NCBI RefSeq assembly: GCF_900119825.1
Contig: NZ_FPKR01000010.1
Location: 124,001 to 188,000, forward strand
Reading direction: 5' to 3'
DNA length: 64,000 nt
Source of the DNA: Chitinimonas taiwanensis DSM 18899
Lineage (GTDB): Bacteria > Pseudomonadota > Gammaproteobacteria > Burkholderiales > Chitinimonadaceae
Shown: in pieces, positions 47,856 through 58,139 of the stretch
Layout: every line of letters begins with the position of its first letter
How positions within the stretch are numbered: the first letter of the stretch is position 1
The notes under the pieces: model-generated
Told to the model about the DNA's origin: nothing
Database searches by the model: none
Seen by the model: only the letters and a program-made list of their open reading frames with translations
Position numbers and translations under genes: made by a program

Positions 47856-47917
47856 GGTGTGTTCTCTTCTCATTGTCTGGCCGGCTTGCGGACGGATAGA
47901 CCGCTGCCGTGAAATGC

Positions 47918-47945
47918 GGAATGCCGGGCGGTGGCCCGACATTCC
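47918..47945 (-). other. intercistronic stem-loop between zwf and pgl
   Basis: GGAATG/CATTCC outer arms (47918-47923, 47940-47945) and CGGGC/GCCCG inner arms (47925-47929, 47934-47938), with one C/A mismatch and a four-base loop, make a strong hairpin without a T-run. It is more likely an mRNA stabilising or processing element than a terminator. Confidence 0.6.
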
Positions 47946-47957
47946 TTGGGGTCTTGC

Positions 47958-49415
47958 TCAGCCTTCTTCGTGCCAGCAGAAGCCGTCGCGCGAGAGCAGG
48001 GCCGAGCTGGCGGCCGGGCCCCAGGTGCCGGCGGTGTACTGCTTGGGCGGCTCGTCACTGCCTTCCCAGGCATCCAGAATCGGCTCCACCCACTTCCAGG
48101 CTTCATCCAGCTCGTCGCGGCGCATGAACAGGGTCAGGCGGCCACGGATCACATCGGTCAGCAGGCGCTCGTAGGCGTCCGGGCGACGTGCCTTGAACAT
48201 CTCGTCGAAATCGAGGTCGAGGTGCACGCTCTTGAGCTTCATCTGGTCGCCCGGTTGCTTGGCGAGCAGATACATCTTCACGCTCTCTTCCGGCTGCAGC
48301 TGGATGACCAGGCGGTTGCTGGTGGTCTCGGTCGGCTGCTGGAAGATGGAGTGCGGTACCTGGCGGAAATTGATCACGATCTCGGCCATGCGCTCCTGCA
48401 TGCGCTTGCCGGTACGCAGATAGAACGGTACGCCGGCCCAACGCCAGGTATCGATCTCGGCCTTCAGGGCCACAAAGGTCTCGGTCTTGCTATTCGGGTC
48501 GATGCCTGGCTCGCTCAGGTAGCCGACTGCCGGCTTGCCCTGGGCTGCGCCGGCCTTGTATTGGCCACGCACCGTCTTGCTGGCCACTTCCTGCGGGCCG
48601 AAGCGACGCAGCGCGCGCAGCACCTTGAGCTTTTCATCGCGCACGGCATCCGGGTCGGCACTGGCCGGCGGTTCCATGGCGATAAAGCACAGCAACTGCA
48701 GCAAGTGGTTCTGCACCATATCGCGTAGTGCACCGGCCTTGTCATAGAAGTCGCCACGGCCTTCCACGCCAACCTGCTCGGTCACCGTGATCTGCACATC
48801 GCGTATCCACTCGCGCCGCCACAGTGGTTCGAAGAAGGTATTGCTGAAACGCAGCGCCAGCAGGTTCTGTACCGCTTCCTTACCCAGGTAGTGGTCGATC
48901 CGGTAGATCTGCGCTTCTTTGAAGTATTTGCCGACCTGGGCATTGATGGCCTGCGAGGAGGCGAGGTCGTGGCCGAGTGGCTTTTCCAGCACTACGCGCG
49001 AGCCGCCCTTGTTCAGACCGACCGAGGACAGGTTCTCGCAGATGCCGGCGAACAGATTGGGCGCAGTAGCCAGATAGAACACGCGCACGTGCTCAGGGAA
49101 TTCATTCAGGCGGTCGGCCAGCGCGGCATAGGCGGACTTCTCCTGGGCATCCAGCTTCAGATAGAGCAGGCGGGCAGCGAAGCTGGCCCAGTCCTTGTCA
49201 TTGAAGTAGTCGCCCAGATACTGACGGGCGGCGTTTTCCGCTGTACTCAGATAATCGGCCTGATCGGCCTTGCTGCGGCCCAGGCAGAGGATGCGGCCCT
49301 GTTCGGGCAGGCTGCCATCTTGATGTTGATGGTAAAGCGCCGGCAGCAGCTTACGCATAACCAGGTCGCCCGTGCCGCCAAACAGCACCATGTCGAAGGG
49401 TTGAATCGAGGTCAT
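47958..49415 (-). CDS. zwf: glucose-6-phosphate 1-dehydrogenase
   Basis: A 485-residue enzyme oxidising glucose 6-phosphate to 6-phosphogluconolactone with NAD(P)+. The nucleotide-binding LFGGTGDLVMRKLLPALY and the catalytic RIDHYLGKEAVQNLLALRF are present; MQNHLLQLLCFIAMEPP and FYLRTGKRM also fit. Start at 49415 (MTSIQPFDMVLFGG) with AGGACC and AAAGGG upstream. It is the first gene of the leftward cluster and is divergent from edd across a control region with HexR-type sites; a TTGCCA/TATTGT promoter lies just upstream. Confidence 0.96.
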   Translation of the reverse strand: MTSIQPFDMVLFGGTGDLVMRKLLPALYHQHQDGSLPEQGRILCLGRSKADQADYLSTAENAARQYLGDYFNDKDWASFAARLLYLKLDAQEKSAYAALADRLNEFPEHVRVFYLATAPNLFAGICENLSSVGLNKGGSRVVLEKPLGHDLASSQAINAQVGKYFKEAQIYRIDHYLGKEAVQNLLALRFSNTFFEPLWRREWIRDVQITVTEQVGVEGRGDFYDKAGALRDMVQNHLLQLLCFIAMEPPASADPDAVRDEKLKVLRALRRFGPQEVASKTVRGQYKAGAAQGKPAVGYLSEPGIDPNSKTETFVALKAEIDTWRWAGVPFYLRTGKRMQERMAEIVINFRQVPHSIFQQPTETTSNRLVIQLQPEESVKMYLLAKQPGDQMKLKSVHLDLDFDEMFKARRPDAYERLLTDVIRGRLTLFMRRDELDEAWKWVEPILDAWEGSDEPPKQYTAGTWGPAASSALLSRDGFCWHEEG

Positions 49416-49477
49416 CCCTTTGGTCCTCAGAGTGAGAGCTTCGTTTGAATACAACGGCTTTTGCCGAATTTTTTGAA

Positions 49478-49506
49478 ACAATACTACTTGCGCCTGGGCT
49501 TGGCAA
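49478..49506 (-). promoter_or_regulatory. zwf promoter
   Basis: Read on the minus strand, TTGCCA (49506-49501; five of six consensus bases) and TATTGT (49483-49478) are separated by exactly 17 bp. The predicted start is about 55-60 bp before the zwf ATG. Confidence 0.6.
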
Positions 49507-49521
49507 TGTAGTTTTGTTAGA
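49507..49521 (-). promoter_or_regulatory. HexR-like site abutting the zwf promoter
   Basis: TGTAGTTTTGTTAGA (plus strand) matches TGTARTnnnAYTACA at all but two defined positions and directly touches the zwf -35 box. Weaker than the edd and pyk sites, but well placed. Confidence 0.45.
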
Positions 49522-49637
49522 CGTATTAAAGTATCAGCTCTATGTTGCAATGCATCATCATGATGCGCTGATATCCTATATATGCTTAGTGGTGTGAATG
49601 CATGGTGCACGATGCGCACTATCGGGGTGCAGCTTTG

Positions 49638-49666
49638 TTGCAACAGAACTACGTTGTTAGTATAAA
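49638..49666 (+). promoter_or_regulatory. upstream edd promoter (P1)
   Basis: TTGCAA (49638-49643) and TATAAA (49661-49666) are spaced by exactly 17 bp, a strong sigma-70 match. Transcription would start near 49673, so HexR bound at 49695-49709 would act as a roadblock. Confidence 0.6.
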
Positions 49667-49682
49667 AATTCTACTGGCTGGC

Positions 49683-49711
49683 TTGCGTTCCTGCTGTAGT
49701 AAAACTACTAT
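49683..49711 (+). promoter_or_regulatory. second edd promoter (P2) overlapping the HexR box
   Basis: TTGCGT (49683-49688) and TACTAT (49706-49711) are 17 bp apart, and the HexR-type box covers most of the spacer and part of the -10. Repressor and RNA polymerase could not bind together. Confidence 0.45.
49695..49709 (+). promoter_or_regulatory. HexR operator upstream of edd
   Basis: TGTAGTAAAACTACT matches TGTARTnnnAYTACA at every defined position but the last. It is the best such site in the zwf-edd region and lies about 120 bp before the edd start. Confidence 0.78.
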
Positions 49712-49719
49712 CGAAAACA

Positions 49720-49734
49720 AGTAGTGCAGTTACG
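49720..49734 (+). promoter_or_regulatory. second, weaker HexR-like site upstream of edd
   Basis: AGTAGTGCAGTTACG departs from TGTARTnnnAYTACA at three defined positions but keeps the GTAGT and TTAC cores. Its centre is 25 bp from that of the first box, so cooperative binding is possible. Confidence 0.35.
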
Positions 49735-49828
49735 TAGTGAAGCGCAGGGCAGGGCTAATAAAAGCGCTCACGAATCAAACCCATAGCGTAGCCAGTGTTG
49801 ATCCCGAGGGGTCGCGCAGGGAGTTTTA

Positions 49829-51652
49829 ATGAGTCTGCATCCTCGCCTGGTCGAAGTGACCGAGCGTATCGTCCAAAAGAGCAAGCCGAGCCGGGGTGAT
49901 TACCTCGCGCGGGTGGCTGCCTGGGCTGCCAAGGAGCCGGTGCGCAAGGGTCTGTCCTGCACCAATCTCGCCCATGCCTATGCCGCTTCACCGGCAGGCG
50001 ACAAGATCATGCTGCGCGAGCAGCGCCAGCCGAATCTGGCCATTGTCTCGGCCTACAACGATATGTTGTCGGCCCATCAGCCGCTCGAGCAGTACCCGGA
50101 AATCATCAAGGCTGCCGCACGTGAAGTGGGTGCGACGGCGCAGTTTGCTGGCGGTGTGCCGGCCATGTGCGATGGCGTGACCCAAGGTCAGGCCGGCATG
50201 GAGCTGTCGCTGTTCTCGCGCGATGTGATCGCCATGAGCACCGCAGTCGCGCTCAGCCACCAGATGTTCGATGCCACGCTCTGTCTGGGTGTGTGCGACA
50301 AGATCGTGCCTGGTCTGTTGATCGGTGCCTTGCAGTTCGGTCACCTGCCTACCGTGTTCGTGCCGGCCGGCCCCATGGTGTCCGGCCTGGAAAACAAGGA
50401 AAAGGCGCGCATCCGCCAGCTGTACGCCGAAGGCAAGATCGATCGCAATGGTCTGTTGGAGGCTGAGGAGAAGTCCTACCACGGCGCCGGTACCTGTACT
50501 TTCTATGGTACGGCCAACTCCAATCAGATGCTGATGGAGATCATGGGTCTGCATCTCCCTAGCTCTGCCTTTGTCAACCCGGGCACCCCGCTGCGCGCCG
50601 CGTTTACCGCCGAGGCAGCCAAGCGGGTGGCAGCGATTACCGCGCTGGGCAATGAATACATTCCGCTTGCCGAAGTGATCAGTGAAAAGGCCATCGTCAA
50701 TGGCTTGGTTGGTCTGATGGCCACCGGTGGCTCCACCAATCACGCCATTCACCTGATCGCCATCGCGGCGGCGGCCGGCATCGTGATCGATTGGACCGAC
50801 TTCGACGATATCTCCGCCATCGTGCCACTGCTGGCCAAGGTGTATCCGAATGGTGGCGCTGATGTGAATCACTTCCACGCCGCCGGTGGCATGGGTTATC
50901 TGATTGCCGAACTGCTCAAGGCCGGCCTGCTGCACGACGATGTGCAGACTGTGATGGGCCCAGGTCTGCATCGCTATGCAGTCGAGCCGCATCTGCAGGA
51001 CGGCCAGCTGGCTTGGCGCGCCGCGCCGAGTGAGAGCCAGGACAAGAGCGTACTGTCTTCGGCCGCAGCGCCCTTCCAGTCCGATGGTGGCCTGCGTCTG
51101 GTGCAGGGCAATCTGGGTCGCGCGGTGATCAAGGTCTCCGCCGTGGCGCCCGCGCACCGCATCGTGGAAGCGCCTGCCATCGTATTCGATTCGCAAGACG
51201 CATTGATCGATGCCTTCAAGCGTGGCGAGCTGGAAAAAGATTTTGTGGCGGTGATCCGCTTCCAGGGGCCGCGTGCCAATGGCATGCCCGAGCTGCACAA
51301 GCTGACTCCGTCGCTGGGTGTGCTGCAGGATCGGGGTTTCAAGGTTGCCATGGTGACCGATGGGCGCATGTCGGGCGCTTCGGGCAAGGTGCCGGCCGCC
51401 ATTCATATCACGCCGGAATGCCTGGCTGGTGGCCCGCTGGCCAAGGTGCGCACGGGTGACCTGATTCGCCTGGATGCCGAGGCGGGCACCTTGCAAGCGT
51501 TGGTGCCAGCTGCGGTCTGGGATGCGCGCGAGGCTGAGCAGGTGGATATCAGCGCCAACCAGTTTGGCTATGGCCGCGATCTGTTTGCCGTGTTCCGTCA
51601 CGTGGCAAGTGGTGCCGAACAAGGCGCCATGAGCTTCATGTTGCCGCGTTAA
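49829..51652 (+). CDS. edd: phosphogluconate dehydratase
   Basis: A 607-residue iron-sulfur dehydratase that makes 2-keto-3-deoxy-6-phosphogluconate from 6-phosphogluconate, the committed Entner-Doudoroff step. The cluster-binding cysteines lie in [24 protein letters not shown] and [30 protein letters not shown] near the end is the IlvD/Edd signature. AGGGAG precedes the ATG by about 5 nt. eda follows 15 bp after the stop, so the two form an operon controlled by the HexR box upstream. Confidence 0.96.
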   Translation: MSLHPRLVEVTERIVQKSKPSRGDYLARVAAWAAKEPVRKGLSCTNLAHAYAASPAGDKIMLREQRQPNLAIVSAYNDMLSAHQPLEQYPEIIKAAAREVGATAQFAGGVPAMCDGVTQGQAGMELSLFSRDVIAMSTAVALSHQMFDATLCLGVCDKIVPGLLIGALQFGHLPTVFVPAGPMVSGLENKEKARIRQLYAEGKIDRNGLLEAEEKSYHGAGTCTFYGTANSNQMLMEIMGLHLPSSAFVNPGTPLRAAFTAEAAKRVAAITALGNEYIPLAEVISEKAIVNGLVGLMATGGSTNHAIHLIAIAAAAGIVIDWTDFDDISAIVPLLAKVYPNGGADVNHFHAAGGMGYLIAELLKAGLLHDDVQTVMGPGLHRYAVEPHLQDGQLAWRAAPSESQDKSVLSSAAAPFQSDGGLRLVQGNLGRAVIKVSAVAPAHRIVEAPAIVFDSQDALIDAFKRGELEKDFVAVIRFQGPRANGMPELHKLTPSLGVLQDRGFKVAMVTDGRMSGASGKVPAAIHITPECLAGGPLAKVRTGDLIRLDAEAGTLQALVPAAVWDAREAEQVDISANQFGYGRDLFAVFRHVASGAEQGAMSFMLPR

Positions 51653-51667
51653 CAGGAATTGAACGAG

Positions 51668-52291
51668 ATGAATATTCGAGACATCATGCGCGCCTCGCCG
51701 GTTATGCCGGTGATCGTGATTGACCGTGTAGAAGATGCTGTGCCCTTGGCACAGGCCTTGGTTGCCGGTGGTATTCGGGTTCTAGAGGTGACGTTGCGCA
51801 CTGCCGCAGCGCTGGAATCCATCCAAGCCATCGCAGCCGCTGTGCCTGATGCCATCGTCGGGGTGGGGACCGTGACCAAGCCGGAACAGTTTGCCCAGGT
51901 GAAGGCAGCTGGTGCGCGCTTTGCCGTCACGCCCGGCCTGACCGATGAATTGGCTGAAGCCGCTAAGGCAGCCGGCATACCACTGTTGCCGGGGGTCATG
52001 ACCCCGTCGGAAGTGATTGCCGCGCTTGCCCATGGCTTCGATGCCATGAAGTTGTTCCCAGCCGAACAGGCGGGTGGTCTGGGCATGCTCAAGGCATTGG
52101 GCGGCCCGTTCGCCAATGTTCTGTTCTGCCCGACCGGTGGGGTGACGCTGGAAAGCGCGCCCAGGTTTCTGGCACTGCCCAATGTGGCCTGTGTGGGTGG
52201 TTCCTGGCTGGTACCCAAGGACAAGGTTGCTGCAGGTGAATGGCACGTTGTCACCCAATTGGCGCGTGAAGCAGCAGCCTTGAAGGCATAA
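51668..52291 (+). CDS. eda: 2-keto-3-deoxy-6-phosphogluconate aldolase
   Basis: A 207-residue class I aldolase splitting KDPG to pyruvate and glyceraldehyde 3-phosphate. The Schiff-base lysine is in FDAMKLFPAEQAGG and the catalytic glutamate in VLEVTLRT; GVGTVTKPEQ and PTGGV (phosphate-binding) also match. The start at ATG 51668 is preferred; AGGA lies 10 nt upstream and a TTG at 51659 is less likely. It is the second gene of edd-eda. Its substrate is also the HexR inducer, so Eda activity sets the strength of the feedback. Confidence 0.96.
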   Translation: MNIRDIMRASPVMPVIVIDRVEDAVPLAQALVAGGIRVLEVTLRTAAALESIQAIAAAVPDAIVGVGTVTKPEQFAQVKAAGARFAVTPGLTDELAEAAKAAGIPLLPGVMTPSEVIAALAHGFDAMKLFPAEQAGGLGMLKALGGPFANVLFCPTGGVTLESAPRFLALPNVACVGGSWLVPKDKVAAGEWHVVTQLAREAAALKA

Positions 52292-52441
52292 GCAAGACCG
52301 TATCAAAACGACGCTTCCAAAAGAGAAGCGCAACAGTTTCACCCGATCGCGGCGCACGTCGGCCGATGTCGGGATAGGCGTAGCGAAGTGGCCCATCTCT
52401 CCGTCCGGGCACGCCGAGCACGCCCCCCAGCAAAGGGGTAA

Positions 52442-52456
52442 TGGTGTGTAGCACCA
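52442..52456 (+). promoter_or_regulatory. short inverted repeat upstream of lamB
   Basis: TGGTG (52442-52446) and CACCA (52452-52456) flank TGTAG, about 55 bp before the lamB start. It could be an operator half-pair or a small RNA hairpin; I cannot assign a regulator. The remaining eda-lamB gap (52292-52509) shows no other clear signal. Confidence 0.25.
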
Positions 52457-52509
52457 GACTGGAAGCATTTGCGACCGGTTTTCCAACCAAACGGAGAGGA
52501 GTGATTCCA

Positions 52510-53811
52510 ATGACTCGTAAGAGCAAAGTATTTGCTGCTGTAATGGCTGCTTTCATGGCCCAAGGTGCGTTTGCCGAAACTACCTTCAACGGCTACCTCC
52601 GTAGCGGTTCGGGTAGCAATGGCGAAGGCGGCAAGGAAGCGTGCTTCCAGCTGAACAACACCTTCGGCTTTGGTGGCCGTGTTGCCAGCGCTGGCCGTCT
52701 GGGCGCCGAGTGCGACACCTATGGCGAGTTCGCACTGGGTGCCGATATGGGCGAAAGTAATGGCACCAAGTTCAAGATCAACACCCTGTTGGCCTTTGGC
52801 GCACAGCAAAACCAAGACTACGAACAATCTGTCCCCGCATTCCGCGAAGCCTATGCTGTTGCCGAAGGCGTCGGCACCGGCATGCTGGCCAGCGCCAATA
52901 TCTGGGCTGGTAAGCGCTACTACAAGCGTGCCGACGTGCATATCGTCGACCTGTTCACGCTGGAAGTGACCGGCCCTGGCGCAGGTATCGAAAATGTTGA
53001 CCTCGGCTTTGGTAAGTTCTCCTACGCGCTGATGCGCGCCGGCCAAGGCGACTACGCTCAGCTGGAGCTGGCCAGCGGCGGTGGCGATGACCAGGAACTG
53101 GGCCGCGTTACCCGTATCGGCAATGCCGGTAAGCAGATGAGCAACCACGACCTGCGCTTGGAAGGCGTGAATCTGGGTGCAATCGGCTCCCTGTCGGTTG
53201 GTGCCAACATCATCAGCAACAACAGCGCTGATGGCGTGGATAAGACCAAGGGCCACTCCCTGTGGGCTACCCACTCGATCAACCTGATGAAGGGCGTGCA
53301 AAACAGCGTGACCATTCAGACCGCCAAAGACTCTGGCAGCCTGAATGGCGCGGGCCTGTGGTGGAGCGGCGCCAACGTCAAGGGCCACAAGGCCTGGCGC
53401 GTGATCGACTCGGTCAACTTCGACTTCGGTGATATCAACGGTGCCGTGTTTGCCGGTATTGCCAATGAGAAGTTCCCCTGGAACGAAGGCAAGACCTGGT
53501 CCTTCGTGGCTCGTCCGGTTTACCACTTCAGCGAGAACTACAGCGTGGCGCTGGAAGCTGGTACGACCCGCACCAAGCCGAAGGGCGGCGATTCCACACA
53601 CATCAACAAGCTGACCATTGCGCCGCAACTGTCGCTGGGTAAGAGCTTCTGGGCCCGTCCGGCTCTGCGTGCCTACTACACCTACGCCAGCTGGTCGGAC
53701 AAGGGTGATGCCAGCGCCAAGACCGGTCGCGACAATCTGGTGACCGTACCGGGTTATGCCGACAAGAAGAGCGGCTCGTCCTACGGCGTGCAAATGGAAG
53801 CCTGGTGGTAA
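52510..53811 (+). CDS. lamB: maltoporin
   Basis: A 433-residue outer-membrane 18-strand porin for maltose and maltodextrins. Signal peptide MTRKSKVFAAVMAAFMAQGAFA; the mature chain opens TTFNGYLRSGSGSNGEGG, like LamB. Further LamB matches are KEACFQLNNT, LGAECDTYGEF, VPAFREAYAVAEG, IWAGKRYYKRADVHIVD and GPGAGIENVDLGFGKFSYA. It ends in an aromatic residue (EAWW), as barrel proteins do. GGAGAGGAG at 52493-52501 sets the ATG at 52510. Two hairpins follow, so lamB mRNA may be separate from or more abundant than that of the downstream genes. Confidence 0.93.
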   Translation: MTRKSKVFAAVMAAFMAQGAFAETTFNGYLRSGSGSNGEGGKEACFQLNNTFGFGGRVASAGRLGAECDTYGEFALGADMGESNGTKFKINTLLAFGAQQNQDYEQSVPAFREAYAVAEGVGTGMLASANIWAGKRYYKRADVHIVDLFTLEVTGPGAGIENVDLGFGKFSYALMRAGQGDYAQLELASGGGDDQELGRVTRIGNAGKQMSNHDLRLEGVNLGAIGSLSVGANIISNNSADGVDKTKGHSLWATHSINLMKGVQNSVTIQTAKDSGSLNGAGLWWSGANVKGHKAWRVIDSVNFDFGDINGAVFAGIANEKFPWNEGKTWSFVARPVYHFSENYSVALEAGTTRTKPKGGDSTHINKLTIAPQLSLGKSFWARPALRAYYTYASWSDKGDASAKTGRDNLVTVPGYADKKSGSSYGVQMEAWW

Positions 53812-53841
53812 GTCGAACTTCGGTTTGATCTAACACCATGT

Positions 53842-53863
53842 CCGGGAGGCGCAGACCTCCCGG
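53842..53863 (+). terminator. first stem-loop after lamB
   Basis: CCGGGAGG and CCTCCCGG form an 8-bp stem with a CGCAGA loop, about 30 bp after the lamB stop and without a T-run. It probably protects the mRNA 3' end rather than terminating. Confidence 0.45.
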
Positions 53864-53877
53864 GCAGGCTGATTGAG

Positions 53878-53903
53878 ACAGGCGGGCTCGCCCGCCTGTT
53901 TTT
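53878..53903 (+). terminator. rho-independent terminator after lamB
   Basis: ACAGGCGGG (53878-53886) pairs with CCCGCCTGT (53891-53899) around a CTCG loop, followed by TTTTT. Its strength suggests that aglA and later genes need their own promoter or depend on read-through. Confidence 0.87.
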
Positions 53904-53980
53904 CGGTGGCGAATCCGGTCGCCTCGGCGTGTCTGCGTCGAGACGAGCGGTTTTGCTCCTATCTATTTGCGGCGACGAGC

Positions 53981-55636
53981 ATGAAAAAAACGAAGCAAGC
54001 CAGCGACTGGTGGCGCGGTGGCGTCATCTATCAAATCTATCCGCGCAGCTTTGCTGACAGCAATGGCGATGGCGTGGGCGATCTGGCCGGTATTACCGAG
54101 AAGCTGCCCTATGTGGCCAGCCTGGGCGTGGATGCAATCTGGATCTCGCCGATCTTCAAATCGCCGATGAAGGATTTTGGCTACGACGTCAGCGATTACT
54201 GTGATGTCGACCCGCTGTTCGGTGATCTGGCCGGTTTTGACCAGCTGGTCAAGGCCGCGCATGGTCTGGGCCTGAAGGTGATGATCGATCAGGTGCTCAG
54301 CCACTGTTCCGACCAGCATGCCTGGTTCAAGGAAAGCCGCCAGAGTCGCGATAACCCGAAGGCCGACTGGTATGTCTGGGCTGATCCGCAGCCGGATGGC
54401 ACACCGCCCAATAACTGGCTGTCGGTATTCGGTGGTTCGGCTTGGCAGTGGGAGTCGCGTCGTCGTCAGTACTTCCTGCACAACTTCCTCTCGAGCCAGC
54501 CCGATCTGAACTTCCATAATCCGGATGTGCAGCAGGCTATGCTTGATTCGATCCGCTTCTGGCTGGAGCGCGGCGTGGATGGCTTCCGCTTTGACGCCTG
54601 TAACTTCCATTTCCATGATCGCAAGCTGCGCGCCAACCCGCCGGCCACCGTGCGCGATAGCAAGACGGTGAGCGCCGACAACCCCTACGGCCTGCAAGCG
54701 CACAAATACGATAAGTCGCAGCCGGAAAACATCGCCTTCCTGCAGAAGGTGCGCGCCTTGCTGGACGAATACGGCGCCGCCTCGGTGGGCGAGGTGGGCG
54801 ACGATAACTCGCTCAAGGTGATGGCCAAGTACACCTCGGGCGGCGACAAGCTGCATATGGCCTACAGCTTTAATCTGCTCACCCCGGACGGCTCGGCCGC
54901 GCATATCCGCCAGCAGGTGGAAGAGCTGGAAGCGCAGCTGAAGAAGACCGGCAAGAAGGAAGGCGGCGAGGGCTGGGGGTGCTGGAGCATCGGCAACCAC
55001 GATGTCGCGCGCGTGGTCTCGCGCTGGGGCAAGGGTGAAACCAGCCCGGCCTATGCCAAGCTGCTGCTGGCCATGTCGGCCAGCCTCAAGGGCAGCCTGT
55101 GTATTTACCAAGGCGAAGAGCTCGCGCTGACCGAAGCCGATATTCCCTTCGAGCAGCTGCAGGACCCGTATGGCATCACCTTCTGGCCGGAATTCAAGGG
55201 CCGCGATGGTTGTCGCACCCCCATGCCCTGGCAGGCCAAGGCCAAGCATGGCGGTTTCTCCAGCAGCAAGCCCTGGTTGCCGGTCAGCAAGGAACACCTG
55301 GCCCGCGCAGTGGATGTGCAGGAGCAGGATGGCGCGTCCACGCTGGCCTTCTATCGGCAGTTTCTGGCCTGGCGCAAGGCGCAGCCGGTCTTGAAGACCG
55401 GCGATATTGCCTTCCTGGATGCGCCCGAGCCGCTGCTGGTGTTTACCCGCAGCCTGGGCGAGCAGACCTGGCTGTGCGCGTTCAACCTGGGCGGAGAAGC
55501 GCAGCGCTTCAAGCTGCCCAAGCGCCTGCGTGATGCGCAAGCCTTGCAGGGTCATGGCCTGGGCGGCGGTCTGCTGAACAAGGACTATGTTGAACTGGCG
55601 CCTTTCGGCGGCCTGTTCGCCACTATTTGCCACTGA
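53981..55636 (+). CDS. GH13 alpha-glucosidase
   Basis: A 551-residue cytoplasmic glycoside hydrolase family 13 enzyme releasing glucose from maltose and short maltodextrins. It has no signal peptide. Typical openings are [25 protein letters not shown] and [13 protein letters not shown]. The catalytic set is D in DGFRFDACN (about 201), E in VGEVGDDN (about 269) and the stabilising D in IGNHDVARV (about 340). The start at 53981 ([14 protein letters not shown]) has only a weak ribosome site. The glucose it makes would be phosphorylated by the nearby glk. malK follows in the same direction after 52 bp. Oligo-1,6-glucosidase activity cannot be excluded by sequence alone. Confidence 0.9.
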   Translation: MKKTKQASDWWRGGVIYQIYPRSFADSNGDGVGDLAGITEKLPYVASLGVDAIWISPIFKSPMKDFGYDVSDYCDVDPLFGDLAGFDQLVKAAHGLGLKVMIDQVLSHCSDQHAWFKESRQSRDNPKADWYVWADPQPDGTPPNNWLSVFGGSAWQWESRRRQYFLHNFLSSQPDLNFHNPDVQQAMLDSIRFWLERGVDGFRFDACNFHFHDRKLRANPPATVRDSKTVSADNPYGLQAHKYDKSQPENIAFLQKVRALLDEYGAASVGEVGDDNSLKVMAKYTSGGDKLHMAYSFNLLTPDGSAAHIRQQVEELEAQLKKTGKKEGGEGWGCWSIGNHDVARVVSRWGKGETSPAYAKLLLAMSASLKGSLCIYQGEELALTEADIPFEQLQDPYGITFWPEFKGRDGCRTPMPWQAKAKHGGFSSSKPWLPVSKEHLARAVDVQEQDGASTLAFYRQFLAWRKAQPVLKTGDIAFLDAPEPLLVFTRSLGEQTWLCAFNLGGEAQRFKLPKRLRDAQALQGHGLGGGLLNKDYVELAPFGGLFATICH

Positions 55637-55688
55637 GGCGGCCAGCGGCCCCTCAGCTCATCAGAATCAATACACGGAGCATTCAGCT

Positions 55689-56786
<1,098 letters not shown>

Positions 56787-56851
56787 ACAAGCGAGCATCA
56801 GTCGTAATCCAAGCCGTAGCACCACCAAACCACAATACGAATGGAGTGATC

Positions 56852-58027
56852 ATGAAGCTGAACAAAACACTAGTTGCGCTGGCCCTGGCCGGCAGCTTTG
56901 GCGCCGCTCATGCTGCCGATGCCAAGCTCTCGCTGTGGATCAATGGCGACAAGGGCTACAACGGCATCCAGAAGGTGGGCGATGAGTACGCCAAGAAGGC
57001 CGGCGTGGCCGTGGCCGTCGAACACCCGGAAGATGCCCCGGGCAAGTTCCAGCAGGCTGCCGCAGCCGGCAAGGGCCCGGATATCTTCTGCTGGCCGCAT
57101 GATCGCGCTGGCGAGTGGGTTGCCGCCGGTCTGGTCAGCCCGATCAAGCCGTCCAAGAAGGTGCTCGACCAGCTCGACCCGCTGGCCGTGAAGTCCTTCA
57201 CCATCGGCGGCAAGATGTGGGGCTATCCGCTGTCCATCGAAGCGATTGCGCTGATCTACAACAAGGACCTGGTGCCAACACCGCCCAAGACCTTTGAAGA
57301 AATCTTCGCTATCGACAAGGCACTGAAGGCCAAAGGCAAGAAAGCCATTCTGTGGGACTACACCAATACCTACTTCACCTGGCCGCTGATTGCCGCCAAC
57401 GGTGGTTATGTGTTCAAGCCCAAGGCTGATGGCACCTACAACATCGGCGACGTCGGCGTGAACAATGCCGGTGCCCAGAAGGGTGTCGAGATGCTGGTCA
57501 AGCTGGTCAAGGAAGGCGTGATGCCGCAAGGCGCGCAGTACGCCGATATGGAAGACGGCTTCGCCAAGGGCGATATCGCCATGATGATCTCTGGCCCCTG
57601 GGCCTGGGACAACGCCAAGCAGTCGAAGATCAACTTCGGCGTGGCCACCATCCCCAGCATCGCTGGCAAGAAGGGCGCGCCTTTCGTGGGTGTTCTGGGC
57701 TGCATGATTAATAACAGCAGCAAGAACAAGGACATCGCGGTCGACTTCATTGAAAACCACCTGATGAGCGTGGATGGCCTGAAGAAGATCAACGCTGATG
57801 TGCCGCTGGGCGTGCCGGCCAACAAGGCCTTCTACAAGGAACTGGCGAACGACCCCAACATCAAGGCCACCATGGCTTCGGCCCAGGCCGGTCTGCCCAT
57901 GCCCAATGTGCCGGAGATGGGTCGCTTCTGGGCCTCGATGGCACCGGCACTGCAGAACGTGACCACCGGTCGTCAGAGCGTCAAGGAAGGTCTGGACGCA
58001 GCAGCCAAGCGTATTGGCGGCAAGTAA
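56852..58027 (+). CDS. malE: maltose/maltodextrin-binding protein
   Basis: A 391-residue periplasmic binding protein. The signal peptide MKLNKTLVALALAGSFGAAHA precedes ADAKLSLWINGDKGYNGIQKVGDEYAKKAGV, equivalent to the LVIWINGDKGYNGLAEV start of E. coli MalE. PDIFCWPHDRAGEWVAAGLV, YPLSIEAIALIYNKDLV and AMMISGPWAWDN are also directly comparable. ATG 56852 is chosen as the signal-peptide Met, with GGAG 5 nt upstream; GTG 56846 is in frame. It is followed by a strong intercistronic hairpin before malF. Confidence 0.94.
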   Translation: MKLNKTLVALALAGSFGAAHAADAKLSLWINGDKGYNGIQKVGDEYAKKAGVAVAVEHPEDAPGKFQQAAAAGKGPDIFCWPHDRAGEWVAAGLVSPIKPSKKVLDQLDPLAVKSFTIGGKMWGYPLSIEAIALIYNKDLVPTPPKTFEEIFAIDKALKAKGKKAILWDYTNTYFTWPLIAANGGYVFKPKADGTYNIGDVGVNNAGAQKGVEMLVKLVKEGVMPQGAQYADMEDGFAKGDIAMMISGPWAWDNAKQSKINFGVATIPSIAGKKGAPFVGVLGCMINNSSKNKDIAVDFIENHLMSVDGLKKINADVPLGVPANKAFYKELANDPNIKATMASAQAGLPMPNVPEMGRFWASMAPALQNVTTGRQSVKEGLDAAAKRIGGK

Positions 58028-58053
58028 GCGTGTAGTGCTTTGAAGTAGCAGGT

Positions 58054-58073
58054 GCCCTCCCGTAGGGGAGGGC
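58054..58073 (+). other. intercistronic stem-loop between malE and malF
   Basis: GCCCTCCC (58054-58061) and GGGAGGGC (58066-58073) form a perfect 8-bp stem with a GTAG loop and no T-run. In E. coli, stem-loops at this same point stabilise malE mRNA and keep MalE more abundant than MalF/MalG; the position suggests the same job here. Confidence 0.65.
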
Positions 58074-58139
58074 TCCGATCAGCGCATTGCCGGCAGCTAG
58101 CCTGCAGTGTGCTGATCCGAGCCAAGGAGAAGATAGAGA

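Larger units (their letters stand above)
49416..49828. promoter_or_regulatory. shared AT-rich control region between zwf and edd
   Basis: A 413-bp intergenic stretch much richer in A/T than its flanks. It carries one leftward and two rightward sigma-70-like promoters, a strong HexR-type palindrome plus two weaker ones, and an inverted repeat GCATCA-TCA-TGATGC (49552-49566) of unknown role. No gene fits inside it. Confidence 0.8.

Noticed and set aside
52312-52330. CGCTTC/GAAGCG hairpin after eda considered as a terminator
   Set aside because: The stem is only 6 bp with a 7-nt A-rich loop and no T-run follows; it may be incidental.
53963-55633. A 556-codon minus-strand frame opposite the alpha-glucosidase gene
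   Set aside because: The sense strand carries the full GH13 motif set and the antisense product shows none.
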